Part shown: piece by piece, positions 1-5,916 of the stretch
Layout of the letters: every line of letters begins with the position of its first letter
Numbering within the stretch: the first letter of the stretch is position 1
Source of the DNA: Geodermatophilaceae bacterium
GTDB lineage: Bacteria > Actinomycetota > Actinomycetes > Mycobacteriales > Geodermatophilaceae
NCBI GenBank assembly: GCA_013811805.1
Contig: JACCUM010000078.1
Location: forward strand, 1-9,350
Direction: 5' to 3'
Length of the DNA stretch: 9,350 nt
Translations under genes and position numbers: made by a program
The notes under the pieces: generated by a model
What the model was told of the DNA's origin: nothing
The model's database searches: none
Seen by the model: only the letters and a program-made list of their open reading frames with translations

Positions 1-874
1 CGTTTCGGCGACACCATTCGGACATCGACTGGATCGCGGTGTAGCCGATCGTCAGGTCGATCATCACGATGACGCTGCCCAGGTCCCTGGCGAACTCGGC
101 CCGCTCGTACATCTGCTCCATGGTGGCGGCGGTGACTTTGAGGTAGTGACCCTTGATCTCGCCGGTGGCAGCCTGCGCCCGGTTGACCCCCTCCATCGAG
201 AAGAGATAACGGTCCCGCCACCGCATGAACGGCTGGGAGTTGATGTTCTCGTCGTCCTTGGTGAAGTCCAACCCCCCGCGCAGGGCCTCGTAGACCACCC
301 GGCCGTAGTTGCGGGCAGACAGGCCGAGCTTGGGTTTTGTGGTGGCGCCCAACAGCGGTCGGCCGTATTTGTTCAGGTACTCCCGCTCCATCACGATGCC
401 GTGTGAGGGGCCTTGGAAGGTCTTCACGTACGCGACCGGGATTCGCATGTCCTCCAACCGCAGTGCCTTGAGCGGTTTGAAGCCGAAGACGTTGCCGATG
501 ATCGAGGACGTCAGGTTCGCGATCGAGCCCTCTTCGAAGAGGTCGATGTCGTAGGCGATGTAGGCCATGTACTGACCTTCGGCGCCCGGCACCTTCTCCA
601 CCCGGTAGCACTTGGCCTGGTAGTGCTCGTGCGCGGTCAGCCGATCGGTCCAGACCACCGTCCAAGTGGCGGTCGAGGACTCACCGGCCACGGCTGCGCC
701 GGCCTCCTCGGGCGGGACGCCTTCCTGCGGGGAGATGCGGAAGACCGCCAGGATGTCGGTGTCCGCGGGCTCGTAGTCGGGCTGCCAGTAACCCATCTCG
801 GCGTACGGGATCACACCCGCCGCCCAACGATCCCCCTGCTTGCTGGAGCCCTGCTCTTCGTCCGTGCCGGTCAT
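1..874 (-). CDS. cbbL: RuBisCO large subunit, red-type form IC-like (3' end cut by window edge)
   Basis: Encodes the large chain of ribulose-1,5-bisphosphate carboxylase/oxygenase, the cytoplasmic CO2-fixing enzyme of the Calvin cycle. The reverse strand is open from ATG at 874 to the left edge, 291 residues of an expected 470-490. Visible active-site landmarks are Glu65 in ESSTATW (spinach E60), Asn128 in SSIIGNVFGF (N123), Lys180 in GATTKPKLGLS (K175), and GLDFTKDDEN with Lys206 carbamylated and Asp208 and Glu209 as Mg ligands (K201, D203, E204). The constant +5 offset from spinach numbering supports an intact frame. MIDLTIGYTAIQSM near the cut end is typical of red-type (IC/ID) enzymes rather than green-type. 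The start is supported by an AAAGAGGGG ribosome site 6 nt upstream. It is divergent from the LysR-type gene at 967, the classic cbbL/cbbR arrangement. The C-terminal third, including loop 6, and any cbbS lie outside. The assignment to form IC over ID rests on remembered family motifs. Confidence 0.97.
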   Translation of the reverse strand, partial: MTGTDEEQGSSKQGDRWAAGVIPYAEMGYWQPDYEPADTDILAVFRISPQEGVPPEEAGAAVAGESSTATWTVVWTDRLTAHEHYQAKCYRVEKVPGAEGQYMAYIAYDIDLFEEGSIANLTSSIIGNVFGFKPLKALRLEDMRIPVAYVKTFQGPSHGIVMEREYLNKYGRPLLGATTKPKLGLSARNYGRVVYEALRGGLDFTKDDENINSQPFMRWRDRYLFSMEGVNRAQAATGEIKGHYLKVTAATMEQMYERAEFARDLGSVIVMIDLTIGYTAIQSMSEWCRRN

Positions 875-966
875 TCGGTTCCCCTCTTTCCAGACAGTTG
901 CGTACGGTCAGTCTGTCGGAATTGAGTTGAGTCGTCTATTAAGTCTTCACTGACTACAGTTGAGCC
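875..966. promoter_or_regulatory. Divergent cbbL/cbbR control region with possible CbbR site
   Basis: This 92-bp gap separates the two divergent starts and contains the most AT-rich stretch nearby (about 919-948). Within it TGA-N8-TTA (928-941) fits the TNA-N7/8-TNA half-site form described for CbbR, and TTGAG occurs twice in tandem (922-931). GTCAGT (907-912) and ACTGAC (949-954) form a 6-bp inverted repeat around this core, and ACAGTTG occurs at 894-900 and 956-962. LysR-type proteins usually bind such shared regions and control both the target and themselves. The motifs are short and degenerate, so the exact operator is uncertain; I could not place convincing -35/-10 pairs for either direction. 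Confidence 0.45.
881..889 (-). promoter_or_regulatory. Ribosome binding site of cbbL
   Basis: On the minus strand this reads AAAGAGGGG, ending 6 nt before the ATG at 874. It is a purine-rich Shine-Dalgarno site at good spacing and fixes the cbbL start. Confidence 0.7.
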
Positions 967-1863
967 ATGACTGAATCGGCGCCGTACGCCGTCACACCGT
1001 CTCGGCTCACGACGCTGGTGACCTTCGCCGAGGAGGGCTCGGTCGTGGGCGCTGCGCGGCGGCTAGTGGTCAGTGAATCCGCCGTGTCGGTAGCGATGTC
1101 GGCGCTGTCCAGAGATCTCGGCGTACCACTCGTCGAGCGGGTCGGCCGGGGTGTCGAACTGACTCCGGCCGGCACGACCTACCTGGCCTACGCCCGGCGC
1201 GTCCTCGGGCTGCTGGAGCAGGGCTGGGCGGCGGCCAGGGGAGTGGGGGAGCCGGGGCGAGGACGGCTGCGACTGGCCGTAGTGACGACTGCTGCGGACC
1301 AGCTGATCGCACCGCTGCTGGCCTCGTTCTCCACCGTCTTTCCCGACGTCGAACTCCAAGTGGACGTCGGCAACAGCGTCGAGGTCTGGGATCTGCTGGC
1401 CCATCACGAGGTTGATCTCGTCCTTGCCGGGCGGCCACCGGGAGCGGCCTCCGGCCGGATCGCCGCGCGGCGGGACAACCTGCTCGTCGTGGTGGCCCGG
1501 CCCTCGTCGGCAGCGACCTTCGCCGAAGGCGAGACCACCTGGCTGCTCCGCGAACGCGGCTCGGGCACGCGGGCCAGCCTGGAGGGTTTGCTGGCTTCCC
1601 GCGATCTCGACCCGCCGCGGATGGTGCTCGGTTCGAACGGTGCCGTGGTCGCGGCAGCGGTCGCTGGGCTCGGGGCGGCTCTGGTGTCGGCTGACGCGGT
1701 CGCCGCCGAACTGGCATCGGGCACGCTGGCGGTGGTCGCCGTCAGTGGCACTCCGCTGGTGCGGCCATGGCATCTGGTCACCGGCGTGACGCCTACCCCG
1801 GCGACGCGGCTCTTCGTCGAGCACGTGCTGTCCGTACCCGGCTGGCGGGCTGCCGGCCCGTGA
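967..1863 (+). CDS. cbbR: LysR-type transcriptional regulator, probable CbbR
   Basis: A 298-residue LysR-family regulator. Residues about 11-70 form the winged helix-turn-helix (LTTLVTFAEEGSVVGAARRL, then SESAVSVAMSALSRDLG and LVERVGRGVELTPAG). Residues about 97-290 form the periplasmic-binding-protein-like effector domain, starting RGRLRLAVVTTAA and including WLLRERGSGTR, the effector-pocket segment common to CbbR/CysB-type members. The length is normal for the family. Divergent orientation next to cbbL and the presence of other Calvin-cycle genes are the reasons for calling it CbbR; that specificity is inferred from position, not from a diagnostic residue. CbbR proteins generally respond to metabolites such as RuBP or NADPH. 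No strong Shine-Dalgarno precedes the ATG at 967 (only TTGAGCC), which may mean weak translation. The TGA stop (1861-1863) is the first three bases of the inverted-repeat element that follows, so the last residues may have been altered by an insertion. Confidence 0.88.
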   Translation: MTESAPYAVTPSRLTTLVTFAEEGSVVGAARRLVVSESAVSVAMSALSRDLGVPLVERVGRGVELTPAGTTYLAYARRVLGLLEQGWAAARGVGEPGRGRLRLAVVTTAADQLIAPLLASFSTVFPDVELQVDVGNSVEVWDLLAHHEVDLVLAGRPPGAASGRIAARRDNLLVVVARPSSAATFAEGETTWLLRERGSGTRASLEGLLASRDLDPPRMVLGSNGAVVAAAVAGLGAALVSADAVAAELASGTLAVVAVSGTPLVRPWHLVTGVTPTPATRLFVEHVLSVPGWRAAGP

Positions 1864-1927
1864 TCTTGACCTTTTGGTGGTGACACGCCGCGGGACGAGG
1901 CCCAAAACCGCAACAAGGTCAAGATCA
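1861..1927. repeat. 67-bp MITE-like element with 13-bp perfect inverted ends
   Basis: TGATCTTGACCTT (1861-1873) and AAGGTCAAGATCA (1915-1927) are perfect reverse complements separated by 41 bp. Further complementarity inside (TTTTGG at 1872-1877, CCAAAA at 1902-1907) allows a longer fold. The element is flanked directly by CCGGCCC on the left (1853-1859, then G1860) and CCGGCCC on the right (1928-1934, then T1935), which looks like an 8-bp target duplication with one mismatch. It encodes nothing and supplies the cbbR stop codon. A simple terminator is less likely because no T-run follows either arm. A hairpin acting in RNA processing, or a REP-type sequence, remains possible. Whether it is dispersed in the genome cannot be seen from here. 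Confidence 0.5.
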
Positions 1928-2062
1928 CCGGCCCTACGGAAAGCCATCCACAGCATTGGCGCGGTCCCCCCGACCGTCCACCTGCCGGGGGAGGCGGTCG
2001 GCCGACAGCGTGCCTAGCGTTGCATCACCTGAAGTTGGGGGTCGAGGCGAGAGGAGCCTGTC
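1928..2062 (+). promoter_or_regulatory. Leader region upstream of glpX-fba
   Basis: A non-coding stretch between the inverted-repeat element and the glpX start. It contains a perfect palindrome GTCGGCCGAC (1997-2006), and a possible stem pairing CCGACCG (1970-1976) with CGGTCGG (1995-2001). TAGCGT (2015-2020), preceded by TGCC, could be a -10 box, but no recognisable -35 lies 17-18 bp before it. A promoter here would serve glpX-fba, since the element upstream probably separates it from cbbR. GAGAGGAG (2049-2056) is the ribosome site, 6 nt before GTG 2063. The promoter call is weak; the ribosome site is good. Confidence 0.3.
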
Positions 2063-2863
2063 GTGCCCGAAGCACAGATGCGGCCGGCACCGGATCGCAA
2101 ACCTGGCCCTCGACCTGCTGCGGGTGACCGAGGCAGCTGCGATGGCCGGTGGCCGATGGGTCGGCCGCGGAGCCAAGAACGACGCCGATCAAGCTGCCGT
2201 CACCGCGATGCGGACGATGATGCTGGGTCGGCTGCTGCAGCCCTCATGGATCTGGAAGCGCCGGTGGCCGACAACATCCGGGCAGTGGCCAAGGCGAAGG
2301 GCTCCACGGTCAATGACGTCACCGTCTGCATTTTGGATCGGCCACGGCACGACAGCCTGGTCGCGGATGTGCGCGCCGCGGGGGCGCGCATCCAATTCAT
2401 CCGTGACGGTGACGTGGCCGGCGCCTTGATGGCCTGCAGCCCCGATTCCGGGGTCGATCTGCTGTGGGGCATCGGGGGCACGCCTGAAGGGGTGATCGCC
2501 GCCTGCGCCGTCAAGAGTCTCGGCGGAGTGATCCTGGCTCGGCTGGCGCCCCGATCGGCGTCCGAACGAGAAGCCGCGGCTGATGCCGGGCTAGACCTCC
2601 GCGCGGTGCTCAGCACCGACGATCTGGTCCGAAGTGAGGACGCCTTCTTCGCCGTCACCGGCATCACCGACGGCGAGGTGGTTCGAGGCGTGCGGTACGG
2701 CGCTGGTACGGCGGTGACCGACTCGATCGTGATGCGCGCGAAGTCGGGAACCGTACGTCAGGTGACCGCTACCCATCGCCTGGACCGACTGGCCGAATAC
2801 TCCGCAGTCGACTACGAACATCCGACGCCTGCCATGGCGGCGGGGATCCACAGGGAGGACTGA
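2063..2863 (+). pseudogene. glpX: Class II fructose-1,6-bisphosphatase, frameshifted and internally deleted
   Basis: GlpX hydrolyses fructose-1,6-bisphosphate to fructose-6-phosphate in gluconeogenesis and the Calvin cycle. The gene starts at GTG 2063 behind GAGAGGAG, and its first 12 residues (ending APDR) fit actinobacterial GlpX. At AAA 2099-2101 one extra A shifts the frame. The true continuation, NLALDLLRVTEAAAMAGG through GRWVGRGAKNDAD to AVTAMRTMM, is read in the +3 frame from 2100 to 2222. Homology then jumps at about 2222-2231 to AAALMDLEAPVADN back in the original frame, and runs normally to the TGA at 2861-2863 (CILDRPRH, GDVAGA, GIGGTPEG, MRAKSGTV, EYSAVD). About 80 codons between these points are absent by comparison with remembered GlpX sequences, including the metal and phosphate motifs GEGE and DPIDGT. 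The two lesions cancel in frame, so a 266-codon reading frame survives, with residues 13 to about 55 out of frame. It should be catalytically dead. Sequencing or assembly error is the main alternative. Confidence 0.88.
2853..2858 (+). promoter_or_regulatory. Ribosome binding site of the aldolase gene
   Basis: GGGAGG lies inside the last codons of glpX, 8 nt before the GTG at 2867. It supports this start and shows that the two genes form one transcription unit. Confidence 0.75.
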
Positions 2864-2866
2864 TCG

Positions 2867-3859
2867 GTGGACGAACTCCGGCGCGCTGCAAAGGAACTCG
2901 TGGCTCGGCCTCGGGGCATCCTTGCTGCGGATGAGAGCCCCGGCACCATGGACAAGCGACTGGAGGGGCAAGGAATCACCGCTTCCGAGGATGCCCGACG
3001 CGCGTACCGCGAGATGTTGGTGACCACCCCCGATCTGTCCGACAGCGTCAGCGGCGTCATCCTCTGCGAAGAGACCTTCAATCAGCGACTCTCCGACGGG
3101 CGCCCGTTCCCTGAGGCGCTGGCCGAGCTGGGCCTGGCCACCGGCGTCAAGGTCGACACCGGAGCCAAACCGCTGGCTGGGGCACCCGGTGAGACCGTCA
3201 CCGAGGGCCTGGACGGGTTACGTGATCGCCTGCAGGACTTCGCCTCTCGTGGAGCCGTGTTCGCGAAATGGCGGGCGGTCATCACCATCGGTCCGGGTCT
3301 GCCGACGCACCGGGCATTGCGCGCCAACGCCCACGCCCTGGCCCGGTACGCGATGTTGTGCCAGGAGCAAGGGATCGTGCCCATCGTGGAGCCCGAGGTG
3401 GTGGCGGCCGGCGAGCAGACCATGGACCAGTGCGAGGCAGTGACCAACTTCGCGATGCTCGAGGTCTTCGCGGAACTTGCCTATGCCGAACTCGATCTGC
3501 CGTCGATGGTGCTCAAACCGAACATGATCACGCCGGGGCTCGATCGGCTGGACGAGGCCACGGCGGCCGAGGTCGCCGAGAGCACGGTCGCGGCGCTGGG
3601 CCGAGTGGTGCCGCCCGAGGTGGCCGGGATCGCGTTCCTCTCCGGTGGTCAACCCGCCGATGTGGCGACCCAGCACTTGGCTGGTATCGCGGCGCGGCCG
3701 GCCCCGTGGCCGCTGACCTTCTCCTTCGGCCGGGCGCTGGTCGATCAGGCACTGCACGACTGGGGTGGCCGGGTCGAGGGGATCAGCGCGGGTCAGGCCG
3801 CCTTGGGCGAACGGGTCCGCGCGACCTCAGCCGTGCTGCGCGGCTCGGTCAACGCCTGA
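2867..3859 (+). CDS. fba: Fructose-bisphosphate aldolase, class I (Schiff-base type)
   Basis: Catalyses reversible cleavage of fructose-1,6-bisphosphate to dihydroxyacetone phosphate and glyceraldehyde-3-phosphate in the cytoplasm. In the Calvin cycle it runs in the condensing direction and may also form sedoheptulose-1,7-bisphosphate. The 330-residue protein matches class I aldolases over its length. Visible residues are Asp22 in LAADESPGTMDKR, Lys95 in GVKVDTG, Lys134 and Arg136 in FAKWRAVI, Glu175 and Glu177 in PIVEPEV, the Schiff-base Lys217 in SMVLKPNM, Ser259 in FLSGGQ and Arg289 in FSFGRA. GTG 2867 is chosen because the homology begins there and a GGGAGG site precedes it. It follows glpX by 3 bp and is probably co-transcribed and translationally linked with it. 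Its 3' end faces the kinase gene with only 13 bp between them and no visible terminator. No defect is seen, in contrast to glpX. The name fba is used for the function; class I genes are also called fbaB or fda. Confidence 0.95.
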   Translation: MDELRRAAKELVARPRGILAADESPGTMDKRLEGQGITASEDARRAYREMLVTTPDLSDSVSGVILCEETFNQRLSDGRPFPEALAELGLATGVKVDTGAKPLAGAPGETVTEGLDGLRDRLQDFASRGAVFAKWRAVITIGPGLPTHRALRANAHALARYAMLCQEQGIVPIVEPEVVAAGEQTMDQCEAVTNFAMLEVFAELAYAELDLPSMVLKPNMITPGLDRLDEATAAEVAESTVAALGRVVPPEVAGIAFLSGGQPADVATQHLAGIAARPAPWPLTFSFGRALVDQALHDWGGRVEGISAGQAALGERVRATSAVLRGSVNA

Positions 3860-3872
3860 CCGCCTGCACCAC

Positions 3873-5141
3873 CTACCTCGCTTTCGGCAGTCCGATCGGG
3901 GGTTGGTCGCGCTGCATCTCGGCGGGCGGGTCCGGGACGATGGCCCGTACGTGCGTACCCCGCTCCGGCGCTGACCACAGTTCGATCTGCCCGCCGACAG
4001 CCTGCATGCGCTCGGCCATGCTGCGCAGACCCAACCCGCTGTCCTGGCCGGCTGGCCTGCGCCCTGCGGTCCCGTCGAAGGCCTGCCGATAGCCGACCCC
4101 GTCATCGCGTACGTCGAGGACGACGTTGTCACCGCGCCGTTGCAGCCGAACCCGCACGGCCGCGACACCGGCATGCTTGACGGCGTTGCCCAGTGCCTCC
4201 TGGGCCACTCGATACAGGGCCAGCGACGCCGAAGGGGACACGAACGGTGGCTCGACGGCCTCCACATCGACCTCGACTGAGAGATCCTCAGCTCCCAGTG
4301 CGCCACACAGGCTGACCAGGCCCTTGGCCAATCCGAGGTCGTCGAGGACCGGCGGTCGCAGACCACTGATCGCGGCCCGTACGTCATCGGCGGCCAGTTG
4401 GCTCAGTTCGCTGGCCGCGATCAACTGTCGGACTGCGAAGCTCACCGGATCGCTGTTTGGCTGGCCTTCCGGGGACAGTTCGGCCAACGCGGAGTTGGCG
4501 GCCGCGAGATGGAAGGACAGGCTCGCAAGCCGTTGGGAGACACCGTCATGCAACTCGGCCGCCATCCGCCGGTTCTGCCGTTCCACCTCGGTGACCGAAT
4601 CACCAGGCGCCGCAGCGACGTTGCCCTCAGCGGACGGGTCCTGGGTACCCGCGGCGATCACGGCAGCCAGTCGGGCCAATCCGATGAGGCCGCCAGCGGT
4701 CGCCGAACCTTGGCCGTCCCCGTACACCTCGAGGACCCCACCGGTGTACTGCTGCGCGCCGGGGATCGGCACTGCTGCCCCGGCTGTCGGGACTCTCGGG
4801 TCACCGGCATAGTGGTCTCCGCGCCGGTCTGTAGCACGGTCCACCACTATCGTCGGTCGCCGATGACTCGCCACCCATCCAGCGACGCTGACTCCCAACG
4901 GAATACGGCGATCGATGAGGTCAGTCAAGCTTGCCTGCCGACAGACCAACTCCCGAGCTACATGGTCGAAATCCCAGACGGCAGCCACCAGTCCGCCCAA
5001 GGACAGCTGGCGTACAACGACACCGGCGGTGGCGTCCCGGCCGGCAGTCAACGCGTCCACCGCCTCTTGCAGAAGGAGACCGTACGGATCTCGGCTCGGG
5101 GTCGCACTCTCGCGGCCGGTTCTCCGGGGTGTTTTCGGCAT
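3873..5141 (-). CDS. Soluble GAF-domain sensor histidine kinase (NarL/LiaS-type, HisKA_3)
   Basis: The sensor kinase of a two-component system, 422 residues from ATG 5141. Residues about 22-165 resemble a GAF domain (LLLQEAVDAL, VSVAGWVASHRRPTIVVD, AVPIPG, GGVLEVYG). The dimerisation and phosphoacceptor region has ELHDGVSQRLASLSFHL with His198. The ATPase domain shows the N-box QEALGNAVKHAG (Asn319), the G1 box DVRDDGVGY and the G2 box SGLGLRSMAERM. No signal peptide or membrane segment is visible, so it should sense a cytoplasmic signal; the ligand is unknown. ATG 5141 shares its A with the TGA of the upstream response regulator (TGATG), which indicates translational coupling. A TTG at 5144 would add one residue and is less likely. 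Its position between the aldolase and phosphoribulokinase genes suggests, but does not prove, a role in carbon-fixation control. Confidence 0.93.
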   Translation of the reverse strand: MPKTPRRTGRESATPSRDPYGLLLQEAVDALTAGRDATAGVVVRQLSLGGLVAAVWDFDHVARELVCRQASLTDLIDRRIPLGVSVAGWVASHRRPTIVVDRATDRRGDHYAGDPRVPTAGAAVPIPGAQQYTGGVLEVYGDGQGSATAGGLIGLARLAAVIAAGTQDPSAEGNVAAAPGDSVTEVERQNRRMAAELHDGVSQRLASLSFHLAAANSALAELSPEGQPNSDPVSFAVRQLIAASELSQLAADDVRAAISGLRPPVLDDLGLAKGLVSLCGALGAEDLSVEVDVEAVEPPFVSPSASLALYRVAQEALGNAVKHAGVAAVRVRLQRRGDNVVLDVRDDGVGYRQAFDGTAGRRPAGQDSGLGLRSMAERMQAVGGQIELWSAPERGTHVRAIVPDPPAEMQRDQPPIGLPKAR

Positions 5142-5803
5142 CAATGGAAAAGGCCCTCGCGCAACGCGGTCGCCACCGCCGCCGAGCGGTCGCTGACCTC
5201 CAGCTTGCGGTAGACCGAACTGACGTGGCTCTTGACAGTCTCCTCGCCGACCACGAGGCGGGCGGCAATCGCCCGATTGTGGTGTCCGGCAACCATCAGT
5301 GAGAGCACCTCGCTTTCCCGCTGGGTCAGACCCAGATGAGCTCCGGGCCAGAATTCGCCGGCCGCCAGCCGCGCGGCACTCGCAGTGGCCCGGCCGGCCA
5401 ACGCGGCGTCGATGACGATCTCACCGGCCCGTACCGCCTGCAGATGCTCGACCAGTTGGCGGCCGTCGACCCGTTTGAGTAGATACCCGACGGCGCCGGC
5501 GCGAAGGGCCTGGAAGAGGTACTGCTCGTCGTCGTACACGGTCAGGAACACCACGCGGCAGGCGGGATCGCGGGCGAGCAGCCGATGACAGACATCCAAC
5601 CCGCTGTCCTGTCCCAGGCGAACGTCGAGCACCACTACATCAGGACGCAGGTCCCCGACCACTCGGAAAGCCTCGTTGCTGTTGCTGGCCTGCCCGACGA
5701 TCCGGATTTCGCCGGCCCGGCGCGCGAGCATGGCCTTGAGGCCCTCCAGGACCATTGGGTGGTCGTCGACGAGGACTACCCGCAGTGGTGGGGCCATTGG
5801 CAC
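5141..5803 (-). CDS. NarL/FixJ-family response regulator (REC + LuxR-type HTH)
   Basis: DNA-binding response regulator, 220 residues, partner of the kinase encoded immediately downstream. The receiver domain (about 7-122) has acidic Asp13 and Asp14 in LVDDHPMV, phosphoacceptor Asp60 in VVVLDVRLG, Thr88 in FLTVYDD and Lys110 in GYLLKR. The C-terminal LuxR-type helix-turn-helix (about 157-216) shows LTQRESEVLSLMVAG, NRAIAARLVVGEETVKSHVSSVYRKLEV. The start is GTG 5803; ATG 5797 is an alternative two codons in. GTG is preferred because the G-rich ribosome site (GGGAG, 12 nt upstream) is already somewhat distant. The gene is divergent from phosphoribulokinase across 113 bp, so the protein may bind that region and affect both genes (inference). 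Target and signal are unknown. Confidence 0.95.
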   Translation of the reverse strand: MPMAPPLRVVLVDDHPMVLEGLKAMLARRAGEIRIVGQASNSNEAFRVVGDLRPDVVVLDVRLGQDSGLDVCHRLLARDPACRVVFLTVYDDEQYLFQALRAGAVGYLLKRVDGRQLVEHLQAVRAGEIVIDAALAGRATASAARLAAGEFWPGAHLGLTQRESEVLSLMVAGHHNRAIAARLVVGEETVKSHVSSVYRKLEVSDRSAAVATALREGLFH

Positions 5804-5916
5804 AGGTTAGAGCGGCTCCCCCCCTCCTTCCCCCTGCGACGGGGTTCTTCCCGAGTCGGTCACTTCTAGGCTCATTGATCCAGCGGCGTGCTCGATCGAG
5901 GAAGGGACGTGCTCCA
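5804..5916. promoter_or_regulatory. Divergent region between response regulator and phosphoribulokinase
   Basis: This 113-bp gap must carry the start signals of both genes. It contains a C-rich stretch (5816-5835) with a run of seven C (5818-5824), which is the G-rich ribosome region of the response regulator on the other strand. TAGGCT (5867-5872) could be a -10 for prk with a poor -35 (TTCTTC, 5845-5850). CTCGATCGAG (5891-5900) is a perfect 10-bp palindrome just before the prk ribosome site. None of these is decisive. Confidence 0.35.
5898..5906 (+). promoter_or_regulatory. Ribosome binding site of prk, fixes GTG 5917
   Basis: GAGGAAGGG ends 10 nt before GTG 5917. It decides the start against the longer open frame that reaches back to 5755, which would overlap the response regulator gene. 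Confidence 0.7.

Noticed and set aside
413..925. 170-codon plus-strand open frame across the RuBisCO gene
   Set aside because: It is antisense to cbbL, whose protein matches RuBisCO with all expected active-site residues. This frame has no recognisable motif.
1861..1927. Rho-independent terminator for cbbR
   Set aside because: The stem is long, but the loop is 41 bp and no T-run follows, so a repeat element is favoured.
1063..1956. 297-codon minus-strand open frame opposite the LysR-type gene
   Set aside because: It is a shadow in GC-rich DNA. The plus strand encodes a full LysR regulator, and this translation is rich in Arg and Pro without domain features.
2096..2105. Programmed frameshift in glpX
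   Set aside because: CGCAAACCTG is not a recognised slippery heptamer, and a frameshift would not restore the missing GEGE and DPIDGT segment.
3268..4092. 274-codon plus-strand open frame overlapping the aldolase end
   Set aside because: It is an out-of-frame shadow of the aldolase that runs antisense into the kinase, with Arg/Gly-rich low-complexity translation.
5755..5916. N-terminal extension of phosphoribulokinase by 54 residues
   Set aside because: It overlaps the response regulator on the other strand and has no match to the family. GTG 5917 has a good ribosome site.
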